Below are positions 51,453 through 59,626 of a DNA stretch of 64,000 nucleotides, one piece after another. The DNA is taken from assembly GCF_006335145.1 (NCBI RefSeq), contig NZ_VDMN01000002.1:620001-684000 (forward strand). The letters run 5' to 3'. Source of the stretch: Aliirhizobium smilacinae. Its GTDB lineage: Bacteria > Pseudomonadota > Alphaproteobacteria > Rhizobiales > Rhizobiaceae. The position numbers were made by a program, and so were the translations under genes. The notes below the pieces were generated by a model. That model had not been told where the DNA came from and did not search any database. It saw nothing but the letters and a program-made list of their open reading frames with translations. How positions within the stretch are numbered: the stretch's first letter is position 1; the number at the start of each line of letters is the position of its first letter.

Positions 51453-52961
51453 TCAGTCGTTCCAGGACATACGGTTCAGGAACATGCTTTCGTTGGCGGT
51501 CGGCTGCCATTGAAGGTTCTTGGCGCCACCGTAGAGAACGGCGGCTTCATAAAGCGGTACCATCGGAACGTCGTCCGCAACGAATTTGGCCACGCCGTTA
51601 TAAGCCTGCTGGCGTTCCTTGTCGTCGAGCGTATTGCGTGCCTGGACGAGCAGCGCGTCGATCTTCGGATCGCGAAGCGACGACCAGGAGCTCGAGGAAT
51701 GCAGAAGCGGGAAGAGCACGCCATCGACATCCTGGCAGGCGCATGACCAGCGGCCGAAGGCGAGGTTCGCCTGCTGCGCCGGTTCGCTCTGGGCACGCTT
51801 CAGATAGGCGGCCATGTCGGTCAGCTGGATCTCGACGGTGAAGCCGACGTCGGAAAGCATCTGCGCCAGAGCCTGAACGATGCGCTGGTCGAAGACCGGC
51901 GAGGTGGCAAACGACAGCTTGGTCTTGCCGGCTCCGGTTTCCTCAACGATCTTCTTGGCGGCTTCCGGGTCGAAGGCCACGTTCTTGATGTCCGGCACGT
52001 AGCCGAAATAGGTGTCGTTCGCCATCTGCGATGCCGGCTTGTCGAAGCCGCCGAGCAGGCCTTCGACGATGCCCTGCTTGTCGATTGCCATGGCAACGGC
52101 CTGCCGCACCTTTGCATTGTCGAGCGGCGGCAGCGTCGGGTTGAGTTTCAGATAGGCGATGCGCTCGGTCAGGGCGCTCAGCACCTTGGCTGAAGCGCTG
52201 CTTTCGAGCTGCTTGGCCTGATCGGAATCGAGCGTCACGATAAGGTCGGCATTGCCGGCCTGGAGATCGGCAAGACGGGTTGCCGCATCGGGAACGGCGC
52301 GGAACTCGACCTTTTCGAACGGTCCCTTGTCGCCCCAGTAATCGGCATTTCGCGCAAGGGCGACCAGCGAGCCGCGGTCCCAGCGATCGAACTTGTATGG
52401 GCCCGAGCCAACCGGCGCAGCATTGAAGGCGTCGTCACCGGCTTTCTCGACGGCATGTTTCGGCACGATCGACAATTTCACCAACTGCGCCAGCAGCACC
52501 GGATAAGGCCCGTCCGTCGTGATGGTGACTTCATTCTCGCCGGTAACCGCGGCGGACTTGATCTTGTTGAACTGGCTGATCTGGGGGCTCTTGAAAGCCG
52601 GGTCGATAATTCGCGTGACGGAGAAGGCAACGTCTTCTGCTGTCAGCTTCTCGCCGTCATGAAACTTCACATCACTGCGGAGCTTGAAGACGACTTCGGA
52701 AGGCGATTTGTAGTCCCAGCTCGTCGCGATCTGGGGCGCGATCTTGCCGTCATCGTTACGGGTGATCAGATTGTCGAAGACATTGCGGTAGACGTAATAG
52801 CTGTCCGGATTCCACTGCTTCTGCGGGTCGAGCGAGGACGGCTCGTTGACCAGATCGACGACGAAGAGGTCTTTGGCGCTCGCAGTGCCGCCGAGGAAAG
52901 TCGCGCTGCCGAGAGTGGCGGCAAGCAAAAGTACCGAAGTAATACGTCTCAAACCTGGCAT
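51453..52961 (-). CDS. Family-5 substrate-binding protein (copy 1, in operon)
   Basis: A 502-residue receptor with a signal peptide (ITSVLLLAATLGSATFLGGTASA, cut before KDLFV). The SBP_bac_5 pattern is EPSSLDPQKQWNPDSYYVYRNV and VKFHDGEKLTAEDVAFSV. An unusual RWSCACQDVDG motif near residue 415 contains two cysteines separated by one residue; it is conserved in the paralogue at 54077. It begins two bases after the GntR gene stop, so regulator and receptor share a transcript. The ligand is probably a peptide-like or opine-like amide. Confidence 0.88.
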   Translation of the reverse strand: MPGLRRITSVLLLAATLGSATFLGGTASAKDLFVVDLVNEPSSLDPQKQWNPDSYYVYRNVFDNLITRNDDGKIAPQIATSWDYKSPSEVVFKLRSDVKFHDGEKLTAEDVAFSVTRIIDPAFKSPQISQFNKIKSAAVTGENEVTITTDGPYPVLLAQLVKLSIVPKHAVEKAGDDAFNAAPVGSGPYKFDRWDRGSLVALARNADYWGDKGPFEKVEFRAVPDAATRLADLQAGNADLIVTLDSDQAKQLESSASAKVLSALTERIAYLKLNPTLPPLDNAKVRQAVAMAIDKQGIVEGLLGGFDKPASQMANDTYFGYVPDIKNVAFDPEAAKKIVEETGAGKTKLSFATSPVFDQRIVQALAQMLSDVGFTVEIQLTDMAAYLKRAQSEPAQQANLAFGRWSCACQDVDGVLFPLLHSSSSWSSLRDPKIDALLVQARNTLDDKERQQAYNGVAKFVADDVPMVPLYEAAVLYGGAKNLQWQPTANESMFLNRMSWND

Positions 52962-52963
52962 TG

Positions 52964-53743
52964 TCAGTTCGTCCTTATTCGTTCCTGGTTCGGTTGAATA
53001 TCGTTTGTCTCCGCCTTGGCCTTCCCGGTCCGCTTGCGGCGAACAACCGGTTCATTGAGGACGGCGGAGGATTCTAGAAAACGTGCTGCAAGATAGGCTT
53101 CCAGTTGGTCGGTCGCGGCTGCAAGATGCGCCTTGGCGCCTTCGCTGTCGTCGGCAAGCAGGCAGGCGCCGAGGGCTGCGCGGTCCGCGCCCTTCAATTT
53201 CACCGTGCTGCGTGCCTCGAAGAAAGTGACGAGCCGGGCAGAGCGATCCCAAAGATCGAAAAGCCAGCCACTGACCGTCGGCATGTTGAGCCGGACTGCC
53301 AGAAGCGAAAACAGGTCGCGTTCGGCGCGCCGCAGCGTCGCCTGCAGATCGAGCGACGGATCGCTTCGGCCATGCAATGCGGCATACATGTCGCTCAGCT
53401 TCGCCACATGCGCCTTGTCAGCGTCCGTCAGCTTCACATCCGCAAGTATCCCTTCCATATGCCGACGTGCCGCGACGACTTCGCGGATTTCACCGGCGGA
53501 AACCTGCGATACCTGCCAGCCGCTTCTGGGCGCTGCGGTCACCAGTCCGCTTGCCTGCAGGCGCTGCAGCGCCGTGCGGACTGCACCACGACCGATGGCG
53601 AACTCGTCGCAAAGCCGGGCTTCCGAAAGCACTTCACCGGGCTTCAATACGCAATGCACGATTGCGCTGCGCAACGTATGTTCGGCGGAAAGACCTTTGC
53701 CGAGACCGGGTATCGGCGATGAATAGGCATCGTTATCGAGCAT
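52964..53743 (-). CDS. GntR-family regulator, FCD type, first gene of the operon
   Basis: A 259-residue regulator. A winged helix at residues about 20-80 (HCVLKPGEVLSEARLCDEF, IGRGAVRTALQRLQASGLV) is followed by an all-helical effector domain of the FCD type (ERDLFSLLAVRLNMPTVSG). The C-terminal ~25 residues are basic (VVRRKRTGKAKAE). It is the promoter-proximal gene of the ten-gene operon, so it probably autoregulates the operon and, from the shared intergenic region, the divergent receptor at 54077. Confidence 0.85.
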   Translation of the reverse strand: MLDNDAYSSPIPGLGKGLSAEHTLRSAIVHCVLKPGEVLSEARLCDEFAIGRGAVRTALQRLQASGLVTAAPRSGWQVSQVSAGEIREVVAARRHMEGILADVKLTDADKAHVAKLSDMYAALHGRSDPSLDLQATLRRAERDLFSLLAVRLNMPTVSGWLFDLWDRSARLVTFFEARSTVKLKGADRAALGACLLADDSEGAKAHLAAATDQLEAYLAARFLESSAVLNEPVVRRKRTGKAKAETNDIQPNQERIRTN

Positions 53744-53935
53744 TCTGGCATCTCAACTGCATAAATTGACAGCCGGTATGGCCCTCTCCCGATCCCTTCA
53801 TCGTCAGATTTGCAAAACTTGTCAAAGCAGATTCCCTGAGTACAGCCATGTCCGGCCGCCTCTTGCCCTCAGCTCTTTCGGCTGTTTGGCGTTAAGTCGT
53901 TCGCCTCGATATTCAGGATTGCATGGCGAAATTTA

Positions 53936-53983
53936 AGATGTCAACATGAGTTTATGGGGTGTCATTTATTTTATCTGACATCT
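53936..53983. promoter_or_regulatory. Inverted repeat AGATGTCA/TGACATCT between the divergent units
   Basis: AGATGTCA (53936-53943) and TGACATCT (53976-53983) form an inverted repeat with 32 bases between; TGTCA also occurs at 53960-53964. It lies in the 333-base gap 53744-54076 between the GntR gene and the second receptor and is a candidate GntR operator. Otherwise the gap contains no recognisable gene; AT-rich tracts near 53960-54000 suit a promoter for the plus-strand receptor. Confidence 0.5.
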
Positions 53984-54076
53984 CAGAATTGGAATAATAT
54001 TGCATGACCTGCGCCGGTCTGCAGTTCAAGCTAAGGCGTTTCGAGAACTGACTTTCGCAAATAAGGGGAACAACTC

Positions 54077-55579
54077 ATGCGATCATACAGGCATATTCTC
54101 GCCGGCATCATCATCGCCGCAACCAGCATTGCACTACCGCTACAGGCTCAGGCCTCGAAGGATCTCTTCGTTATCGATCTGCCCGGCGAGCCTTCTTCGC
54201 TCGACCCTCATGTCCAATGGAATCCAGACAGCTACAACGTCTATCGCAACGTGTTCGACAATCTCGTCACCCGCGACGACGCCGGAAAGATCGTCCCTCA
54301 GATCGCCACCAGCTGGGATTACCTGTCCGACACGAAAATACGCTTCAAGATCAGGGATGATGTCACATTCCACGACGGGACGAAGCTGACGGCCGAGGAT
54401 GTCGCCTTCTCGGTCAAGCGGATCACCGATCCCAAATTCGCCAGCCCGCAGCTCGGCCAGTTCAACCAGATCACCGACGCGATCGCCGATGATCCGGCCA
54501 CCGTCACTTTGACGACCAACGGCCCCTATCCGCCGCTCTTCGCCCAGCTGGTGAAACTGTCGATCGTGCCGAAGACGGTCGTTGAGAAGGTTGGCAAGGA
54601 TGCCTTCAATCTGGCCCCGGTTGGTTCCGGCCCCTACAGGTTCGAGAACTGGCAGCGTGGCGTCGAGGTGACACTTGCGCGCAACGATGCCTATTGGGGC
54701 GACAAGGGTGTCTTCCCGAAAGCAGTATTCCGCGCCGTGCCAGATGCAGCGACCCGCGTCGCCAATCTTCAGGCGGGTGCAAGCGATCTCGCCACGTATC
54801 TGAATGGTGATCTCGTGGCGCAGATCGACGCTTCGGGTAAAGGCAAGGCACTTGTCGGTAATACGGAGCGCGTCGCCTATCTCGGCATGAATGTCACCAA
54901 GGCACCGCTGGACAAGCCCGCGGTTCGCGAGGCGATCGCCATGGCGATCGACAAGGTGGGGATCGCGGAAGGTATCCTCGCCACCGGAGAAAAGCCGGTG
55001 CCTGAAATCGCCTCGCCAGCCCATTTAGGCTGGGTCGAGGGCATCGAGGCGCTGCCCTTCGATGCGGCAAAGGCCAAAGGGATCATCTCTTCCACGCCCG
55101 GCGCGGATGCGCCCGTCAAGCTTCTTACCTCACCGGTCTATGACCAGCGTGTGGTACAGGCGATCCAGCAGATGCTGAACGACGTCGGCATGAAGATCGA
55201 GATCGAGATGACCGACATGCCCAACTGGCTGAAGCAGATGCAGGGCGGACCGGGCGTCATTCCCGCGATTGCCTTCAGCCGCTGGAGTTGCGGTTGCCAG
55301 GATGCCGACGGCATTCTCTACCCGCTGCTTCATTCGTCGAGCGGCTGGTCGAGCATCAAGGATGCCGAGATCGATCAGGCACTCGATCTGGCGCGCAAGT
55401 CGCTGTCGCAAGAGGAGCGGCTTGCGGCCTACAAGACGGTGCATGAGAAAGTGAATGCGGAAAATCTCATCATTCCGCTCTACCAGGCCTCCGTCGTTTA
55501 CGGTGCCGCCGAGCAGGTTTCGTTTACGCCGACGCCGAACGAGAGCATTTTCCTCAACCGGGTCGTATGGAAGGATTGA
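54077..55579 (+). CDS. Family-5 substrate-binding protein (copy 2, divergent paralogue)
   Basis: A 500-residue receptor closely related to the one at 51453. Shared blocks include EPSSLDP, QWNPDSY, VYRNVFDNL, FHDGxKLTAEDVAFSV, APVGSGPY and, near residue 412, RWSCGCQDADG with the same Cys pair. The signal peptide is IIIAATSIALPLQAQA, cut before SKDLF. ATG 54077 follows GGGGAACAACTC. It has no permease or ATPase of its own, so it presumably feeds the transporter of the divergent operon. The pair suggests two related ligands or affinities for one pathway. Confidence 0.88.
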   Translation: MRSYRHILAGIIIAATSIALPLQAQASKDLFVIDLPGEPSSLDPHVQWNPDSYNVYRNVFDNLVTRDDAGKIVPQIATSWDYLSDTKIRFKIRDDVTFHDGTKLTAEDVAFSVKRITDPKFASPQLGQFNQITDAIADDPATVTLTTNGPYPPLFAQLVKLSIVPKTVVEKVGKDAFNLAPVGSGPYRFENWQRGVEVTLARNDAYWGDKGVFPKAVFRAVPDAATRVANLQAGASDLATYLNGDLVAQIDASGKGKALVGNTERVAYLGMNVTKAPLDKPAVREAIAMAIDKVGIAEGILATGEKPVPEIASPAHLGWVEGIEALPFDAAKAKGIISSTPGADAPVKLLTSPVYDQRVVQAIQQMLNDVGMKIEIEMTDMPNWLKQMQGGPGVIPAIAFSRWSCGCQDADGILYPLLHSSSGWSSIKDAEIDQALDLARKSLSQEERLAAYKTVHEKVNAENLIIPLYQASVVYGAAEQVSFTPTPNESIFLNRVVWKD

Positions 55580-55590
55580 GTTCGACTGAT

Positions 55591-55613
55591 TGAAGAGGTC
55601 CTCGACCTCTTCA
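55591..55613 (+). terminator. Perfect hairpin after the second receptor gene
   Basis: TGAAGAGGTC (55591-55600) pairs with GACCTCTTCA (55604-55613) around CTC. It lies 12 bases after the stop at 55579. No U-run follows, so it may act as an RNA-stabilising 3' structure or a weak terminator. Confidence 0.55.
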
Positions 55614-55688
55614 ACGGCGACGCTGGACGCTCCATAGGCCGCTGGCGTTGCCTGCTCCGCGAAAGGCAAAGGCCGATCACTGAAGTTT

Positions 55689-55756
55689 CATTATATCCGT
55701 TCGAACATAACGCTGGCCAAAGTGATGCCCATCGATATATTCCCGTCGATATTTCG
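55689..55756 (+). promoter_or_regulatory. modE box: Two tandem ModE-type operators upstream of modA
   Basis: The E. coli ModE site has the layout CGTTATAT, 8 nt, ACATAACG. Here CATTATAT-CCGTTCGA-ACATAACG lies at 55689-55712, with one mismatch in the 16 half-site positions. A second, less perfect site, CGATATAT-TCCCGTCG-ATATTTCG, lies at 55733-55756, again with an 8-nt spacer. They are 21-88 bases before the modA start, the position expected for repression by molybdate-bound ModE. The modE gene is not in the window. Confidence 0.7.
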
Positions 55757-55776
55757 TATGCTGAGGGAGCCTTATT

Positions 55777-56571
55777 ATGAAAATCGTCAACCGTCGTTGG
55801 ATCAATAAAGCGGCTGTAGCGGCCGCAATGGCTTTTGTTGTCATGGGAGCGGCCATGTCTTCGGCCGCAGCGCAGGAAAAAATAACCGTGTTCGCCGCCG
55901 CCAGCATGAAGAATGCGCTCGACGCGGCCAATAAGGCCTGGAGCGCGGAAGCGGGCAAGGAAGTGACGGCTTCCTATGCTGCAAGCTCGGCGCTCGCCAA
56001 GCAGATCGAAAGCGGCGCGCCGGCCGACGTGTTCATCTCGGCCGACCTCGACTGGATGAAATACGTTTCTGACAAGAAGCTGGTGAAGGAAGATACGAAG
56101 TCAAATTGGCTTGGCAATCGTATCGTGCTGGTCGCGCCGAAGGAAAATGCAAAGCCGGTCGATATCAAGCAGGGTTTTGATCTCGCGGGTCTGTTGAATG
56201 GCGGCAAACTTGCCATGGGCGCACCGGACAGCGTTCCGGCCGGCAAATACGGCAAGGCCGCGCTTGAAAAACTCGGTACCTGGGCCTCGGTCGAAAAAAG
56301 CGTTGCCGGTGCTGAAAGCGTCCGTGCCGCGCTCGCGCTCGTTTCCCGCGGTGAAGCGCCTTACGGTATCGTCTACGCAACCGATGCCGCTGCCGATCCG
56401 GGCGTTGCCGTCGTCGGCACGTTCCCGGAAAACAGCCATGCCCCGATCATCTATCCGATCGCCATCCTGTCCGAATCCAAGGCACCGGATGCCGCCGCCT
56501 ATCTCGAGTATCTGAAATCCGCCAAGGCAGCCCCCTTCTTCGAGAAGGAAGGTTTCACGGTTCTGAAGTAA
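55777..56571 (+). CDS. modA: Molybdate-binding protein ModA
   Basis: A 264-residue periplasmic receptor. The signal peptide is followed by EKITVFAAASMKNALDAANKAW, where AAAS-type residues bind the oxyanion, then SSALAKQIESGAPADVFISAD, PDSVPAGKYGKAAL and ASVEKSVAGAESVRAALALVSRGEAPYGIVYATDA, all ModA hallmarks. ATG 55777 follows GAGGGAGCC. It is the first gene of modABC and lies behind two ModE-like sites. Imported molybdate supplies the molybdenum cofactor and, in some rhizobia, nitrogenase. Confidence 0.95.
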   Translation: MKIVNRRWINKAAVAAAMAFVVMGAAMSSAAAQEKITVFAAASMKNALDAANKAWSAEAGKEVTASYAASSALAKQIESGAPADVFISADLDWMKYVSDKKLVKEDTKSNWLGNRIVLVAPKENAKPVDIKQGFDLAGLLNGGKLAMGAPDSVPAGKYGKAALEKLGTWASVEKSVAGAESVRAALALVSRGEAPYGIVYATDAAADPGVAVVGTFPENSHAPIIYPIAILSESKAPDAAAYLEYLKSAKAAPFFEKEGFTVLK

Positions 56572-56593
56572 TCTCTTGGGCGATACGATATTG

Positions 56594-56621
56594 CGGCTTC
56601 CGCCCGAGCGGAGGCCGTTTT
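56594..56621 (+). terminator. Hairpin with U-run that also covers the modB ribosome site
   Basis: CGGCTTCCGC (56594-56603) pairs with GCGGAGGCCG (56608-56617) with one G-U pair, followed by TTTTC and then the modB ATG at 56623. The 3' arm contains GGAGG (56610-56614), the probable modB ribosome site. It can therefore terminate after modA and also reduce modB translation. Confidence 0.75.
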
Positions 56622-56622
56622 C

Positions 56623-57339
56623 ATGCGGAGCGGATCTTTGGACTGGCTGACATTAAGCGATGACGAATGGGTGGCGATCCGGCTCAGTCTCTGGGTTTCC
56701 GGTGTCGCGATGGTGGTCAGCCTGCCGTTCGGCATCATCGTCGCTTATCTGCTGGCGCGGGGCAAATTCTGGGGCAAGTCTATCCTCAACGGTGTCGTTC
56801 ACTTACCGCTGATCCTGCCGCCGGTGGTTACCGGCTTCATCCTGCTTATTCTCTTTGGCCGCCGCGGTGTCATCGGCGCCTTCCTCAACGAATATCTCGG
56901 CATCGTTCTATCCTTCCGCTGGACAGGGGCGGCACTCGCCTGCGGCGTCATGGGTTTTCCTCTGATGGTGCGTTCCATCCGCCTGTCGATCGAATCCGTC
57001 GATCGCAAGCTCGAAGAGGCAGCCGGAACGCTCGGGGCCAGCCCGGCCTGGGTGTTTATGACCGTCACCCTGCCGCTGATCCTGCCGGGTGTCATCGCTG
57101 GCATGATTCTCGCTTTCGCCAAGGCGATGGGCGAATTCGGCGCAACGATCACCTTCGTTTCCAATATCCCCGGAGAGACGCAGACGCTGTCAGCTGCCAT
57201 CTACACCTTCACTCAGGTGCCGGGAGGCGATCTCGGCGCGATGCGCCTGACCATCGTTGCGATCGTCATCTCCTTTGCGGCATTGCTTGCCTCGGAACTA
57301 CTTGCCCATGCCGTCGGAAAAAGGGTGAGCCCCGAATGA
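56623..57339 (+). CDS. modB: Molybdate ABC permease ModB
   Basis: A 238-residue permease with about five helices ([25 protein letters not shown] onward). The ModB signature is [22 protein letters not shown], the coupling loop, and [28 protein letters not shown] 56623 is preceded by GGAGG inside the hairpin, 8 bases upstream. Its stop overlaps the modC start (ATGA at 57336). It forms the transmembrane homodimer of the molybdate importer. Confidence 0.95.
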   Translation: MRSGSLDWLTLSDDEWVAIRLSLWVSGVAMVVSLPFGIIVAYLLARGKFWGKSILNGVVHLPLILPPVVTGFILLILFGRRGVIGAFLNEYLGIVLSFRWTGAALACGVMGFPLMVRSIRLSIESVDRKLEEAAGTLGASPAWVFMTVTLPLILPGVIAGMILAFAKAMGEFGATITFVSNIPGETQTLSAAIYTFTQVPGGDLGAMRLTIVAIVISFAALLASELLAHAVGKRVSPE

Positions 57340-58397
57340 CCCTTCTTGTCGAAGCAAGGCAGAAACTTGGCGCCTTTTCGCTCGATGCCGGCTTTTCCTC
57401 CGAAGGCGGTGTCACCGCACTGTTCGGCCGTTCAGGCTCCGGCAAGACATCGATGGTGCGGATCATCGCAGGTCTGGCGAAACCCGATCACGGGCGGCTG
57501 GTGATTGACGGCGAAGTGTTGGTCGATATGGAAATGCGCATCTTTGTGCCCAAGCACAGGCGGCGATTTGGGTATGTCTTTCAGGAAGGACGGCTTTTCC
57601 CGCATCTGTCGGTCCGCCAGAACCTTACCTATGGCCGCTGGTTCGCACCAAAGAATGCGCAGGCAGCCGAGTTCGGTCGTATCGTTGATATGCTCGGGAT
57701 CGATGCCCTGCTGGATCGGCGGCCGGGTGGTCTGTCTGGTGGAGAGAAGCAACGCGTGGCGATCGGCCGGGCGCTGCTGTCAGCGCCTCGCCTGCTTCTG
57801 ATGGACGAGCCGCTCGCCGCCCTCGATGAAGCCCGCAAGGCGGAAATCCTTCCCTATCTGCAGCGGCTGCGGGACGAGACGGCGACACCGATCGTTTATG
57901 TCAGCCACTCGGTCGCAGAAGTGGCCCAGCTCGCCGACACGGTGGTGATGATGAAGGATGGGCGGGTCGAGGCGACCGGGACGCCGTCCGAAATTCTATC
58001 GCTGCCGTCCGCCGACCGGCGAGAATCCGGCGCCGTGCTTTCCGGTACCGTGCATATGGTAGACCCGGCGCACGGGCTTTCGACCGTCAGACTTTCTGCA
58101 GCCAGCATCATCGTGCCGAGCGCCAGGCTTGTTGCTGGACAAAACGTGCGCCTGCACATTCCGGAGCGGGATGTGATGGTCGCGACGATCCGTCCGGAAG
58201 GTTTGAGCGCCCTGAACATCATCGATGGCTTCGTGTCGGCAGTCGAGCCGGATGGCGAGGGCATGGCCCGTATCCACATCCGTTCGGGTGACGATATCGT
58301 GCTTTCCCGCGTCACCACGCTCTCCGTCGAGCGCTTGGCTCTTGTCATCGACAAACCCGTCTTCGCCGTCATCAAGACGGTGGCGCTGGAGCGTTAG
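57336..58397 (+). CDS. modC: Molybdate ABC ATPase ModC
   Basis: A 353-residue ATPase. Walker A is GRSGSGKTS (about residues 31-39), then the signature [15 protein letters not shown], Walker [17 protein letters not shown] and the switch histidine [14 protein letters not shown]. The C-terminal ~70 residues ([21 protein letters not shown] onward) form a Mop/TOBE domain that binds oxyanions. ATG 57336 overlaps the modB stop. It completes modABC. Confidence 0.95.
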   Translation: MTLLVEARQKLGAFSLDAGFSSEGGVTALFGRSGSGKTSMVRIIAGLAKPDHGRLVIDGEVLVDMEMRIFVPKHRRRFGYVFQEGRLFPHLSVRQNLTYGRWFAPKNAQAAEFGRIVDMLGIDALLDRRPGGLSGGEKQRVAIGRALLSAPRLLLMDEPLAALDEARKAEILPYLQRLRDETATPIVYVSHSVAEVAQLADTVVMMKDGRVEATGTPSEILSLPSADRRESGAVLSGTVHMVDPAHGLSTVRLSAASIIVPSARLVAGQNVRLHIPERDVMVATIRPEGLSALNIIDGFVSAVEPDGEGMARIHIRSGDDIVLSRVTTLSVERLALVIDKPVFAVIKTVALER

Positions 58398-58429
58398 CCG
58401 TCGGCAATCGACTTTCTTGCTCGCCAGAG

Positions 58430-58458
58430 GATTGACCGATGGTGGGTCGCGGTCAATC
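58430..58458 (+). promoter_or_regulatory. Inverted repeat upstream of the LacI gene
   Basis: GATTGACC (58430-58437) and GGTCAATC (58451-58458) form an 8-bp inverted repeat with a 13-nt spacer, about 40 bases before the LacI-type start. TTGACC in its left arm could serve as a -35, which would place the repeat over the promoter. It differs from the palindrome at 59569. Confidence 0.4.
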
Positions 58459-58497
58459 TATAGGCGCAACTGCTTCGGCTCGGGAGGACGATGCACT

Positions 58498-59553
58498 ATG
58501 GTATCCGAAAGCCGAAAAAAGAACCGTGTCACACTGCTCGATGTCGCCCGTCACGCAAGCGTTTCGCGTGCGACGGCATCGCTTGTCATCCGCAAGAGCC
58601 CGCTTGTCAGCACGGAAACCCGTGCGAAGGTCGAGGCCGCAATGCAGGAGCTCGGCTACGTCTACAATATGGGTGCGGCGCGGCTGAGGGCCGACAAGAG
58701 CCTGACGATCGGGGTCGTGATTCCCAATCTCGTAAACCCGTTTTTTACGGAATTGCTGGCCGGGATCGAAACGGTCATCGATGCGGCCGGAATGGTCGTG
58801 ATCCTGGTCAACAGCGGTGACCTCGTCACCCGCCAGGAAACACTGTTGACGCGTATGCGTGAACACGGCGTCGATGGCATCATCCTCTGCCCGGCGGCGG
58901 ATACGAAGATGTCGCTGGTCGAACGGATGGCGGAATGGGACCTGCCTCTCGTCCAGGTTCTGCGCCATGTCACGGATGACTGCGATTATGCCGGTGTCGA
59001 CTACGGTGTCGGAATGCACCAGGCCGTTGGGCATCTTGTCGAACTGGGGCACCGCGATATCGCTTTTGCCGTGCACGGCCCTGTTCATTCGGCCTATCAG
59101 GAGCGCGTCGATGGTTTTCGCGAGGCAATGGAGGCACGTGGCCTCTATCCCAACACCATCATCCGGGTTCCGAACCAGATGGCGGCAATCGCTGATTCCG
59201 CCGAATTGTTTTCGTCCGGTCCCGGCCGATCGAGTGCGGTCGTCTGTTTTAACGACGTCGTCGCCCTCGGTTTGTCGGCCGGGCTTTACGATCTCGGCAT
59301 CACGATCGGCCGCGATTTCTCTCTGGTGGGGTTCGATGATGTCGCGGATGCCGAAGCGATGCGCCCGCGTCTGACATCGGTTGCCACATTCCCCGAAGCG
59401 ATCGGCGAGGGAGCCGCGAAACTGCTTCTGGATCGCCTGACCCAGCCGGATCTGCCGCCTCGCAAACTTGTGAAGGCGCCACAGCTACGGATTCGCCAGT
59501 CAAGCGCCAGATGGAGCGGGACTGGCCTCGGGAGGGTCCAAAATTCGGGTTGA
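58498..59553 (+). CDS. LacI-family transcriptional regulator
   Basis: A 351-residue regulator. The DNA-binding domain (residues about 9-60) reads VTLLDVARHASVSRATASLVI with the hinge helix near LRADKSL. The effector domain begins TIGVVIPNLVNPFF and includes HLVELGHRDIAF and VVCFNDVVALGLSAGLYDLG. ATG 58498 has GGGAGGA about ten bases upstream; another ATG at 58491 is out of frame. It lies directly before a 20-bp palindrome and a polar amino-acid-type ABC operon, which is unusual because LacI proteins mostly sense sugars or sugar acids. Confidence 0.9.
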   Translation: MVSESRKKNRVTLLDVARHASVSRATASLVIRKSPLVSTETRAKVEAAMQELGYVYNMGAARLRADKSLTIGVVIPNLVNPFFTELLAGIETVIDAAGMVVILVNSGDLVTRQETLLTRMREHGVDGIILCPAADTKMSLVERMAEWDLPLVQVLRHVTDDCDYAGVDYGVGMHQAVGHLVELGHRDIAFAVHGPVHSAYQERVDGFREAMEARGLYPNTIIRVPNQMAAIADSAELFSSGPGRSSAVVCFNDVVALGLSAGLYDLGITIGRDFSLVGFDDVADAEAMRPRLTSVATFPEAIGEGAAKLLLDRLTQPDLPPRKLVKAPQLRIRQSSARWSGTGLGRVQNSG

Positions 59554-59588
59554 CGTTGTCCGACAACTGATTTAGATCGATCTAAATC
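59550..59588 (+). promoter_or_regulatory. Promoter with 20-bp perfect palindrome (probable LacI operator)
   Basis: GATTTAGATCGATCTAAATC (59569-59588) is a perfect palindrome with the central CG typical of LacI-family operators. TTGACG (59550-59555) lies 17 bases before TAGATC (59573-59578), so the operator overlaps the -10 of a likely promoter. TTGTC-C-GACAA (59556-59566) is a further small dyad inside the spacer. It sits between the LacI stop and the permease gene. Confidence 0.75.
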
Positions 59589-59626
59589 GTCGCATGGAGG
59601 TGCGACTTACGAGCGCGGAGGAGCCC

